From Brachionus rotundiformis (lineage: Eukaryota > Rotifera > Eurotatoria > Ploima > Brachionidae), in NCBI GenBank assembly GCA_016802295.1, contig JAESIW010000200.1, forward strand, positions 2,745,542 through 2,809,541: 64,000 nucleotides of DNA, given 5' to 3'. A program made the position numbers and the translations under genes. Shown here in pieces: positions 26,601 through 36,217 of this stretch (positions are counted from its first letter, which is position 1; every line of letters begins with the position of its first letter). The notes under the pieces were generated by a model that made no database searches, had not been told where the DNA came from, and was given only the letters and a program-made list of their open reading frames with translations.

Positions 26601-26742
26601 CGACGAGAGACGAGTCATTTCCCTACCTGTTTATTTCAATAATACACGCGAAAAGTTAGTCACTAAGCTTGATGTTCCGTGCGATGGCGACCACAAAAAA
26701 TGGCTCCAAATGGGTGCAGCAATAATCATGAAACCAATTTAA
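11699..26742 (+). CDS. DYNC2H1: Cytoplasmic dynein 2 heavy chain 1 (retrograde IFT motor)
   Basis: Motor subunit of dynein-2, which drives retrograde intraflagellar transport in cilia. 29 exons join in frame to about 4278 residues (human about 4307): 11699-11875, 11929-13058, 13112-13262, 13431-14644, 14800-16594, 16644-16763, 17018-17728, 17786-18931, 18983-19794, 19846-19990, 20267-20540, 20592-20717, 20773-21228, 21278-21420, 21471-22084, 22134-22257, 22305-22892, 22948-23046, 23103-23645, 23695-23838, 23894-23911, 24017-24172, 24226-24696, 24757-24993, 25052-25207, 25265-25352, 25401-25606, 25670-26101, 26182-26742. P-loops: AAA1 GPAGTGKTE (about residue 1677), AAA2 GPSGSGKS (1968), AAA3 GPDGCGKS (2279), AAA4 GRSGVGRR (2637). 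Two coiled coils of the stalk follow (about 2845-2960 and 3075-3140). The N-terminus (MSDDIRKVFILNT) and tail match dynein-2, not dynein-1. One exon has only 18 nt. The intron at 24697 begins with a weak GTTTTT donor. Confidence 0.97.
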
Positions 26743-26793
26743 ATTAATTTTTTTTAGAGATTTTTAACTATTTTATTATTTATTTACTGTTCT

Positions 26794-26799
26794 AATAAA
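26794..26799 (+). terminator. Polyadenylation signal of DYNC2H1
   Basis: AATAAA about 50 bases after the dynein stop codon, followed by AT-rich sequence. Position and motif fit a short 3' untranslated region. Confidence 0.5.
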
Positions 26800-27988
26800 G
26801 CTTAGCGATTTTATTTTAATTGTAAGCAATTGAGAATTTTGCCATAAAATAACCATCCTTCTATTAAATTTGAATTAAATATTTAAAAATTTACATCAAA
26901 TTTCTTGAAGTATCATCGAAATTATTTTAATTTTTTGTTTAAAATCTAACTCATTTTAATCATTTATCAACAATTTATACTATAAATAACCTTATTTAGA
27001 ATTTTTTTTTTAATTAATGATTTTTGACAAGTTTTGAATTGCTAATTTCTGAACGCATTTAAAATTTCAAGAAAATTATTAATTGAAATTATAAAAGGGT
27101 AATGAGCTAATTAAATTTTCTAAAATTATTATTGAAGTGAAAATCCAAAGAATTCTAAAAAAGGTAAAAGTTGAAAAAACAGAAAACTTTTTCTAAAAAT
27201 AAATTAGCTTATATAATTGGTTTCATTAAGCTGTTTTAACTATTTTTAGAAAATAAACTAACACATAAAAAAAACAATATGCTAGATAAGATGCCTTTAG
27301 TCATATACTATATTTTTATTAAAGTTTCTTTGTTAAAAACGAGATCAAACAATTTTTTAAAAAATTTCAAATAGGCAATAAAAACTAAGATTGCCGACAA
27401 TTTCTTTAATTGGATTAATTATTTTCTCACGATTTAATTTTATTTTAAGATAAAATCCTGGGATACCATTCAAATCAGAAAAATGAAAGAATATTTATAA
27501 ATTTATTTGATTTTTCTTAAGTTTTCAAAATTCAGTTCAAAAAATAAATAATAAGGTGTTTAATTAACAATTTCAAAGTACAAAAACCCTTAAAACTCGA
27601 TAAAAATTTTAATTAAAACTATCTAGATCAAAGAAAACTTTTTACTTAATCATTATCATTTTTTATTGTATGATAGATATTCTTAATATTGTACCATAAT
27701 GAATTTTAGAAATATTCAGAATTTACTTTCATGAAGCCGGTCACTTAATTTAAAATATTTTCTTAGTTCAACAATTTTAATCAGCTTAATAAACAAATCG
27801 AATAAAAGAGGTGTTAGAGTCAAAATAAAAAATATTTATCATATTTATCTTAAATATCTATTCTTGAAAAATAATCCAATCGGAAAATATCCATTCGCGT
27901 GGATAAACCTATTTGGTTAAGAGAAAAATTTACATTAAAATTTTATTGATTTTAAATCGATAAGATTGAGAAGAAAAAATTATACAAA
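26800..27988. other. Intergenic AT-rich DNA between convergent genes
   Basis: About 1.2 kb between the 3' ends of DYNC2H1 and the minus-strand gene at 28 kb. No reading frame, RNA gene or repeat recognised. Confidence 0.4.
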
Positions 27989-28615
27989 CTAAACATTTTT
28001 CGACTTAAGATATGATATACTTTGAACAAAAAAAATACCAGTTGGATCAAATTTGTTGAAATTTTTCTTTGGACCAATATTTTTGCTGTAATTTTTCCTT
28101 ACCAATAGTGGAAAAAATAGATTAGCTTGGGCTGTATTCTCTTTATTGAAAGATACAGATATCAAATTTTGCTGAATTTCAGGTGATACACTCGGACTTC
28201 TTTTCAAACACATGATGTTTTTTCGATGCCTCTCATCTAACAATCGCGGAATTATATTTGTTGATAAGCTCTTATTTGGAAAATAACTAAAAAGCTTTGG
28301 ACTGACTTGGCGAAGTAGTTTTTCTTCCTTTAATCCCTCATGAGCTTGGACAACTTTTTCCATTTTTCGCTTTATGTCCTCTGAATCGGATTTTGGTTTT
28401 ATTGGCATGGATTTGACTGCAGGTGTGTTGTTATGAGAATATATCATTCTAAAGTTTCTTGTCTTGCTTTTTTTGGAATTTCGCCTGATCAATGGTAATT
28501 GGTTGATAAAATCAAAGCTCTCAGAAAATATCTCATTATCATCATCAGGTATAGCGAAGTCAAACGGCTTCTGGTGCAGAGCTGTTTTCTCAAAACTGAT
28601 TATTCTTGAGTCCAT
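27989..28615 (-). CDS. Unrecognised basic, probably disordered protein (208 aa)
   Basis: An uninterrupted minus-strand frame of 208 residues starts at the ATG at 28613-28615 (MDSRIISFEKTALHQKPFDF); the codon two positions upstream is TTG, so this ATG is the first one. I do not recognise the family. The start is acidic (PDDDNEIF), and then it becomes rich in Lys, Arg and Ser (RRNSKKSKTRN). A short predicted helix follows (EDIKRKMEKVVQAHEGLKEE), then Ser-Pro sites (RSPSVSPE). There is no signal peptide or membrane segment. No intron is evident. In DNA this AT-rich a frame of this length is unlikely by chance, but no homology supports it. It is divergent to the bHLH gene, about 840 bp away. Confidence 0.5.
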   Translation of the reverse strand: MDSRIISFEKTALHQKPFDFAIPDDDNEIFSESFDFINQLPLIRRNSKKSKTRNFRMIYSHNNTPAVKSMPIKPKSDSEDIKRKMEKVVQAHEGLKEEKLLRQVSPKLFSYFPNKSLSTNIIPRLLDERHRKNIMCLKRSPSVSPEIQQNLISVSFNKENTAQANLFFPLLVRKNYSKNIGPKKNFNKFDPTGIFFVQSISYLKSKNV

Positions 28616-29400
28616 ATTCAAATTAAATTAATTTAGATTTAAATTATTTAGCCAGATTTTTAAAAAATATTTATAGGGCTTATGAAAAATTCAATTCAAT
28701 AAAATTCTTTTTTGTAAATGTTTAAAGAATGTGTTTTTAAATAATTCAACAAAAGGTGAACACTTTCGGATTTAGGTTTCGTAGTTTTGTTGCCAATATT
28801 TTTCATTCTAATAATTTTAAAAAAGTTAATAGCTTTTTATTTTTCCTTAAATTAATTCTTCAAGAATTTTCATTTTAACACTCAGAAATCCACTTTCAAT
28901 TAAAGAAAAAATTAAAATTTGTTTCTGCTATTTTAAAAATAAAATTAGAATTTAACCGTGAAATTAATTTCTAGCATGTTTCCAGCATGAGTTTTAAAAT
29001 CAATTAAATTTTAGCATTTAATATTATAAAATATTGAAAATAAAATTTCTCAAAATATCACAAATGATTAAAGATAAATAAGTTTTTTAATTACATAGAG
29101 GGTAATGTAAAAAGATGTCTAGTCGGTAATCTTATTTGTTTTTAGCTAAGGCTGTCTTTTGATTTATTACTTTTCTTTAAATTAGAGACTATTGGTTTAG
29201 GTAACGCCTTTTCACTTGACATTGCTTGTAGTTCTCGATTTAATGATCTGATTAAGTAAATTAGATAGATAAACATAGAATTCCAATGGATTGAGTGAAT
29301 CGGAAAAAGAAAACATAAAGAGTATAAGTGTTCATTGATGCATAGTAAATGTTCGATACGCTTACGCTCGATAAGAATCTTAACACCTTATTCTTGGCTC
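28616..29400. promoter_or_regulatory. Upstream region shared by the 28-kb gene and the ASCL gene
   Basis: About 0.8 kb of AT-rich DNA between divergent start codons, becoming less AT-rich from about 29100 towards the bHLH gene. A small inverted motif (cgatacgcttacgctcg) lies at about 29354-29370. No further motif can be defended. Confidence 0.3.
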
Positions 29401-29407
29401 TATATAA
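29401..29407 (+). promoter_or_regulatory. TATA box of the ASCL-like gene
   Basis: TATATAA lies 47-53 bases before the start codon at 29454, in ggctctatataaacc. Transcription would begin near 29430, giving a leader of only about 25 bases. A good TATA box this close is rare in the window and suits a tightly regulated developmental gene. Confidence 0.6.
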
Positions 29408-29453
29408 ACCATGATAGATTCTGAAAAGTTAAGTCAAAATAAATGAGAAAAAC

Positions 29454-29972
29454 ATGAGTTACTTTGATTTCGAAGTTATTGACAATATTTTAAATCCGGA
29501 ACAAAATAATGGCTCCAAAAGACGGATGGTTTCAGCTGCTGTACCAAATAAAAAACACTGTTTATCCAATATTGACATAAATACCATGCAGAAAATTGAA
29601 AAACGAAATGCCAGAGAACGCAATAGAGTAAAATTGGTCAACAATGAATTTGAAAATTTGAGACAGATAATTTCCAATTCCAAGTTTTGTAGAGACTTGG
29701 TAGGAAATGAATGGGAAACTACAAGCAATGACGATTCAAATAGTTCAATTAGATCAATGTGTTCCAAGAGAGTATCGAAATTAAAAATTTTAAGAACAGC
29801 AATTGAGTATATTAATTATTTGTCAGGTTTATTGGCAAATGCAGACTTTTCCAACTCGTTAGATTTCGATTTTGATCAAGATTTTTCAGGGTTAGACACT
29901 GATTTAACTGATATTGATTTATCTTGTTTTCAAGCTTCATCGCCTTTGCAAATTCCTAACTTTTTTTGTTAA
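29454..29972 (+). CDS. ASCL: Achaete-scute family bHLH transcription factor
   Basis: Proneural-type bHLH activator; family members dimerise with E-proteins (daughterless type) and bind E-boxes to start neural or secretory fates. Single exon, 172 residues. The basic region and helix 1 read KRNARERNRVKLVNNEFENL (about residues 48-70), which is diagnostic of the achaete-scute class (RNARERNRVK). Helix 2 is SKLKILRTAIEYINYLSGLL (about 108-128). Between the helices is an unusually long, Ser/Asn/Asp-rich loop of about 30 residues. The C-terminal tail is acidic and phenylalanine-rich (DFDFDQDFSGLD), probably an activation segment. The gene has a TATA box just upstream, and an AATAAA overlaps the end (29973-29978). 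Large empty regions on both sides may contain enhancers. Confidence 0.9.
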   Translation: MSYFDFEVIDNILNPEQNNGSKRRMVSAAVPNKKHCLSNIDINTMQKIEKRNARERNRVKLVNNEFENLRQIISNSKFCRDLVGNEWETTSNDDSNSSIRSMCSKRVSKLKILRTAIEYINYLSGLLANADFSNSLDFDFDQDFSGLDTDLTDIDLSCFQASSPLQIPNFFC

Positions 29973-32823
29973 AATAAAATATCTTATTTATTTTTGTATA
30001 GAAAGAGAATGTACATTTGATAATTTTCAAAATAATAAAAAAAAATTTAAACAAATTTTTTAAATAACATTTTTTCCAAAATTAAAATCCAAATTCACAT
30101 TTCTTGATATAAGAAGTAATTAAGCTTTTTGATTGTTATTATTTGAACTAAAAACAAAAAAGACCTAGCTTTAAACGAAAAACAAATTAATTTAACTAAT
30201 ATTAATTGGGAAATATGTATTTTAACTTCGGAAATAATAATTATCTTAAACGATGTTTTAATTTTTAAATTTATCTACTGAGATAATGCAAAAATATAAA
30301 AACAAAAATGATAATTAAAATTCTCAATTAATTTTAAAATGTTTTAATAATTTTGATTGAGTTTGGATAAAAAATCTTTGAATTTGAAACGATTTTTATG
30401 TTTATTTAAATAAGTTATTTGATCAATTATCAATTAATTAATTTTCTTAAAGTCGTTTTTGTTTATTTGTTCGAATATAAGCTTAAAAAGCTTTTAGAAA
30501 ATGATTAGTTTTAATGGGATTTTATCTATCCTAACTTAAAAATGATTTAATTTTAAAATAGGAGGAAATAAAAAAATAATTTAAAATCAAAATCAAGGAG
30601 AATTTTGAAAAATAACAAACTACTCTCAATTTCAAAACATATTTCATATGAAAATTGTTAATTTTTTTCGAAATAAAACCAATAAAAAAATGTCAAAATA
30701 TTCCTTCTTTTGTTATATATTTTGAATGATGTAAAATCGAATACCTGACTTTAGCATGTCATGATCAGAATGTTCAAACTGAAGTTTTTAATCGTGAAAA
30801 TAAATTTTTAAATGATCTATTAAGCTGTTTTAATTATTTATAAAAATTAAACACGCAATTTTTTCTCCAGGCTCATTTATTGTTATCTAAGAATAACTTT
30901 TTAGAGAAATTGAATGTTTAATACAATTTATATATTTACTACATAATCAATAATTAATTATCAGACTAAATTAGATTATATTTCAATTTAAAATTTTTAA
31001 GTTTGATTAATCAAAAATTTGATGAATAATCAACGATCTGAATATTGGATTATTTTTTAAAAATTTAAAAAAAAATTAATTTTGCTTCATTAATTAATTT
31101 TGGCATTACTGAATAAATCTGCATTGTTAATTTTTTTTGATAAATTAATAAATACAATGTAATCATTCATTTTTTTAAAAGTCAAAGTAAATTAAACAAG
31201 TGTTTTCGAATTTTTTTTTCATTAGATTTGATACATCCAACATTTAAAGCTGTTTACTTTTGGTTAATTTTGCTCGAAAAGATTTATATGAAGGTACGGA
31301 AGCGAAAAATGAATTGAAATATGATTAAGACTTAAGTATTAATCAAATAAGTCGCTTTTAGTCTTGAGTGGGCTAACGGTAAAGAATACTTGAAAAAAAT
31401 GTATTGTTTCCTTTTATTAAATTTAGCTTTTCCAGTCAATTCAAATCTTGATAAAATAATAATTCATCATTTTAATGCGTTTTGATCCTTGATTAAGGAA
31501 AAATCTCACAGCGTTAGGATTTGTCGATTAAGGCAAATATTTACCATTATTCAAATATAATGAATTTATCTCCGTATAAAAATCATATCGAAAATTTGAA
31601 TAATCTGGAGAAAAGGCAGAAATAGGGAAATAGAAACAAAAGGCCTTTTGAATGATATCAAAAAAGCGCTTTTTATCAAAATATAAAACGGTGGTAATAT
31701 AACATCCTTTAATTATTCAACTTTTTTTAAAATAATCAACTCTAATTTCAATTTATTTGATTTTTTAATTAATAAGTAGATAGAAGACATACATAAATCT
31801 AACACTTTTATTGATTTTTTTAAATATTTATACAGAAGAATGGTAAATTGTTTATTAAATTAAATGGTTTTAGTAAAATGCTTCTTTCAAATATTTTGAT
31901 CAATCTAGTTCTTAGATTAATATTACTTTTTTAGAAGCAATTTTAAAAAATAGCAATTAAGGTTAAAATTTTTTGAGTAACTTTAATTTTAGATTCCGTT
32001 TCCTCATATTTTGAATTGCTTGATTTAGTTTAACCTTAAAAAAAATAAATAAAATTATACACTCAAAGCGTAATTTATTTGGATTGCGAAATAAAAAAAA
32101 AATTCTAAGAATTTGAGTCGAATTAGATTTATGCTTAATTGGGTATTGAAGTTTTGTTTAGAAATTATCAAACATTTTTTAACATTATATAAAAACATAA
32201 CAAATTTAATTTACCTTTTGATATAATTATTTCAAACATAGAAATATTGTTTAAATTTATTAAAAAATTTCATAAACAAAACAGGTAAAATAAAAAACAG
32301 ACGTGTCATCAGTAAATATTTATATTTTAAAAATCTTTAGATGTAAAAAATTTTATACCAAGCAAAATATGATATTTTTCTTTGTCTATTTTAAAATTTT
32401 TAAATAAAAGCAATTTATTTGATTGTTTAAGTATAGTATTACAAACCGATAAATGGTCTATCATAATCAAAAAATTGATAATAATTAAAAATACACAATG
32501 TTTGTCACTTTTTCACTATTTAATCAAATAAAAGAATTAATACTATTACTAGTTTTAGTCAATTTTTTGATTCAATGTAATGTAATTTAAAATAAAAGAT
32601 AAAGATGAAGTCAATTTTCTGTAATTAATTGAGCATAAATTTAGTTCCTTTTAAATTAACATTTTTCTTTAATGGCTTTAAATAAAATTATATAACTAAT
32701 AGATCAATATTTACTCTAAAGTATTTTCTTATTCTTGTTCAAATTTCAATTTCTAAATAAATTTAATTTTATTTATATTTTTTTTTAATAAAAACCAAAT
32801 AAGATTTATTAACTTTTATTTAA
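29973..32823. other. Long AT-rich gene-free stretch downstream of ASCL
   Basis: About 2.85 kb without coding potential. Less AT-rich patches at about 31230-31400 and 31480-31700 could be conserved regulatory blocks, but I cannot test this here. AATAAA directly after the ASCL stop is the likely polyadenylation signal. Confidence 0.35.
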
Positions 32824-33042
32824 CACTAGAAAGCCCGACCTAAAAATGACAAAAATTTAAAAACTTATTTTTAAAGAAATTATCATAGAATAGCAACATT
32901 TTTTTTTGATATTCAATAAAGTCTCCATAAATCTATAAAATAAAATACTGAATATTAAATTCTGTTTCTGCATTCAAAAGATATTGAGATTTGAAATTTA
33001 AAAAAATGGGTCTAAAAAACCCGTCGGGTCTTCTAGTGTTAA
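32820..33042. mobile_element. piggyBac-type MITE with TTAA target-site duplication
   Basis: A 215-bp element (32824-33038) is bounded by TTAA on both sides (32820-32823 and 33039-33042). It starts CACTAGAAAGCCCGAC and ends GTCGGGTCTTCTAGTG, so the terminal inverted repeats are CACTAGAA followed by CCCGAC with small differences. TTAA duplication and a CACTAGAA-like terminus are typical of the piggyBac superfamily. The interior is AT-rich with no reading frame, so the element is non-autonomous. Near the right end GGGTCTAAAAAACCC can form a small hairpin. The nearly intact ends suggest recent activity. Confidence 0.8.
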
Positions 33043-33919
33043 AAGTATGGCAATTGATTAAGTAGACAATTTTTGTCTTTTTCAGTATTGAATTTTTTTC
33101 TCCTTATTTTTTTACATCGCGGTGTTCAATTAAATAATAATAATAATCAGTTTATTTTATCATCCTAGCAAAAGAATCAAAAATATTTGATGATTAGAAT
33201 TGTCAATTAGTTGTATGCTCGGAATTATTTATTATTATTATTACATATTCACAAGTTATTATTAATTATTTAAAAGCTAACATATTTTTGTATCTAATTA
33301 TTTTTATTAAGGCTGAAAATTCGCTTCATACCAAGAGATCATTATTGTTTGATCAACTAAAAAGATAAAAAATACCTAAAAAAAGCCTATTTTGAATAAA
33401 TTGTCAATAGTTCTCTTGAGCTCTTAAATGTATAATTCAATTTTCCCTAGTATAACTTTCAAAAATTTTCTTTAATCAATTTTAATTTGAATAGTTATTT
33501 TCCTTTTTCAACTAAAAAATTGTTTTCTTATTCTATTATTCAAATAATTTAATTTTCTTCTTTTATTACTTTTATTTTTTTTGTCGGATTTTATGCTTGG
33601 GAGGATAAATAATCTTTTATTTAAAGAGGAAAAATTTATTCAAATTAGTTTTAAAATCAGATATTTTAGAAACATTTTTATCTAAATTAATATCGTTTTT
33701 CATTTTAACATTTTAATTAGAACTTATAAGAAATTTGTGCTTATATAAAGATTCCAATTAATTGAATTATTTTATATTTCAATTAAAATGAGAATCTTTC
33801 AAAATCCCTCAAATTTTTTAGTGATTTAGAATTAAAAAATATATAATTTGGAGCCTTTAAAATATTGTCGCAGCCAAATAATTTTAAAGCTTTATAAATA
33901 TTATTTTAGATTCATTAAA
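33043..33919. other. AT-rich upstream region of the GPCR gene
   Basis: About 0.9 kb. There are ATA/TTA microsatellite runs at about 33135-33150 and 33228-33243. No promoter motif can be assigned with confidence. Confidence 0.3.
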
Positions 33920-35560
33920 ATGTCTATATTTGATAATAAAAAATTGGAAATTCTAGTTATATGGTATTTTTTTATTATTGGAATTTTGGGCAATACTTTG
34001 ACGTCTTTTTTGTTGTATCGTCGTATAGCCAAGTTTAAAAGTCCTCTTGTAAACAAAAACAAAAATTTAGATAAATCTTTTCGATCAAATGAAAGCTCGA
34101 CAAATGTTATTTTGGACAAAAACAAAATATTCAATCGGAGACACAATTGGAACTTATATCTTTATTTTATTGGTATCAATATCTCTGATATAATAGTTTT
34201 ATTTAGCTGGCTAATTTCAAAACTAGAAACCAAAGTTAAAAAACATGCTCAAATAAGTCACAATTTACCAAAAATGAACCAAAGCTATACATTTTATGAA
34301 AATGACTTGAAGAAGTTTATTAGTTCATATTCTCCATTAGGTTCCATGAATTACTCAATGAATGCTTCATTTGATTATCTAATCGACCATTTAAGTGAAA
34401 GCCTCAGATATGTGAAAATAAGATTAATAGACATTCAAGGCATATGTCAACTTAATTCATATTTAATCACTGTATCTCTCCAAGCATCTTACGCATATAC
34501 CGTAGCCAGTATTTTTGACAGACTTTTGAAAATGAAGGTAATGAATCGTGACTATCTTTCAACCAAAAAGAGCCAAAAACGCTATCAGTTAATTGCCTTA
34601 TCCGAAGCGAATAAAAAAAACCCAACCTCAGAGGAAATTACGGTATCGAATCCCCAGCTTGGGTTCGATATTAAACGCTTCACTAAATCGAACCATTCTG
34701 ATCTCATCAGACAATACTTTGGTAAAAAATCAGCCTTTTTCATAGGAATAACTATTATTCTTTTTTATTATCATTTGATTTGGATTTACATGCTGATAGA
34801 AAACAATGAAATGGAATACATTGGAGAATTTCGTTTTAAATATGAAAATTCTCAATTTAATTACTTTAATGGCTCAATATATGCCACAAGTTCAATTGCA
34901 AGATGCCAATTACCCACTTTTAATGTTCTGCCAGTTTTAATCCAAACAATCGATGTCTTTTTGCTATTGGCAATGGGCTTGATAAAATTAATTTTCGGAT
35001 TTGTTTTAATAAAAAAGTATTTTGGTAAGAAGAGATCAAATTTTGCAGAAAATAGCAGTTTTTACTATTCGGTATCACATCAAATAATTGAAGAGGATTT
35101 AGAGTTAGAGAAAAATAAAATTGAAAAAAAAGATGAGTATTTTTTAGTCAAGTGTATAGTTGGTACATCAATTTTTAGTACTTTTCTGGAATTGCCATCA
35201 GTTTTAGTTCGAAACATTTTAATGATGTTTTTTTTTGTAACCATATTATTTAAAGACAGAGATTTGATTATAAAAGATAATTTCTCAGCGGCCAATAGCT
35301 TAGTAACCAATTTGACACAAAATTATTTGGACAATCAATTTTTGTACAACAGTTCCAATTCAAGTAATGGACTTGATAATACCAATATTGAGGCTATTTA
35401 CCAGATTTTGCCACAAATATTAAACAATTGGTGCGAATATTTTGATTATCTTTTACTTTTTACTTCATCTCATAAGTTTATGATCTTTTTGTTTAAATGT
35501 TATTTTATCAAATTGCCAAAGTTTTCATTTAGGAATGTTTTAAAATCGAAAAGCAGATAA
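33920..35560 (+). CDS. Divergent class A (rhodopsin-like) orphan GPCR
   Basis: Seven-pass receptor, single exon, 546 residues from the ATG at 33920. TM1 is about residues 11-33 with the GN pair (GILGNTL). TM2 is about 79-101 with the conserved Asp (NISDIIVL, Asp90). TM3 begins after a Cys (GICQLNSYL) and ends SIFDRLLK, a DR(Y)-like motif. TM4 is IGITIILFYYHLIWIYML. A Cys in extracellular loop 2 (SIARCQLP) can bond to the TM3 Cys. TM5 (PVLIQTIDVFLLLAMGLIKL) and TM6 (VGTSIFSTFLELPSVLVRNI) are clear. TM7 ends in FTSSHKFMIFLF instead of NPxxY, as in many peptide receptors of invertebrates. The first intracellular loop (about 36-75) is unusually long and basic. The ligand is unknown; a neuropeptide is a guess. 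Confidence 0.7.
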   Translation: MSIFDNKKLEILVIWYFFIIGILGNTLTSFLLYRRIAKFKSPLVNKNKNLDKSFRSNESSTNVILDKNKIFNRRHNWNLYLYFIGINISDIIVLFSWLISKLETKVKKHAQISHNLPKMNQSYTFYENDLKKFISSYSPLGSMNYSMNASFDYLIDHLSESLRYVKIRLIDIQGICQLNSYLITVSLQASYAYTVASIFDRLLKMKVMNRDYLSTKKSQKRYQLIALSEANKKNPTSEEITVSNPQLGFDIKRFTKSNHSDLIRQYFGKKSAFFIGITIILFYYHLIWIYMLIENNEMEYIGEFRFKYENSQFNYFNGSIYATSSIARCQLPTFNVLPVLIQTIDVFLLLAMGLIKLIFGFVLIKKYFGKKRSNFAENSSFYYSVSHQIIEEDLELEKNKIEKKDEYFLVKCIVGTSIFSTFLELPSVLVRNILMMFFFVTILFKDRDLIIKDNFSAANSLVTNLTQNYLDNQFLYNSSNSSNGLDNTNIEAIYQILPQILNNWCEYFDYLLLFTSSHKFMIFLFKCYFIKLPKFSFRNVLKSKSR

Positions 35561-36217
35561 CCCTTCCTTAATCAAAGCTTACGTCAGCTTATCTAATCTA
35601 TTTTTTTTCAAAATTTTAATTCATATTAATAAAAGTAAACTTAACAATAAAAAAATTATTATTTTCAAAATTAGTAATTTAAGATATGTTCGTGTAACTT
35701 GATGTAAGAAAAAAACTTGATAAAAAATTTATGAAAATTAAATTTAAATAAAAAAATAAAAACTAAAAAAGATTATTAAAATTGAAAGAAAAGTTAATAA
35801 CTCATATACAGAACAAATAAAAAATATTGTTAATTATTACCTAAAATAAATAAAACATTATACGTAACGAAATCTTTTATGCAACAATAAAAATTTCTTA
35901 AATTTCATTCATTTTAAAATCATTATATAAATAATAAGCAAATTGTTCAAATAACTAATTTTAGACAAGAAAAACTCACTAGCCAAATCACTTAAACCCA
36001 ATTTTTTTTAACTAGCCAATCTAGCTTGGTATATATTTAATTATGATTTAAAAACAAATGATTAACATTGCTCTTATTTCCAACCTTATCAAAATTAAAC
36101 TGATAAAAGTCTCAAACTCTTTATTTTATTTGAATGAGTGTTTGAAATTTTATTATTAATATATGATTCATAAAAATAACTAAGATAAAAAATGAAAAAA
36201 TAAATGTCCAGACCGAG
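35561..36217. other. Intergenic region between the GPCR and tetraspanin-like genes
   Basis: AT-rich. AATAAA at 35628-35633, about 70 bases after the GPCR stop, is its likely polyadenylation signal. The remainder is the upstream region of the next gene; no motif recognised. Confidence 0.35.

Noticed and set aside
11699..26742. Dynein gene as cytoplasmic dynein 1 or an axonemal dynein
   Set aside because: The N-terminus (MSDDIRKVFILNT), the AAA1 context (LVFNCDEGIDVKSIGRIFVG) and the C-terminus follow dynein-2; dynein-1 reads differently at each of these places and is longer.
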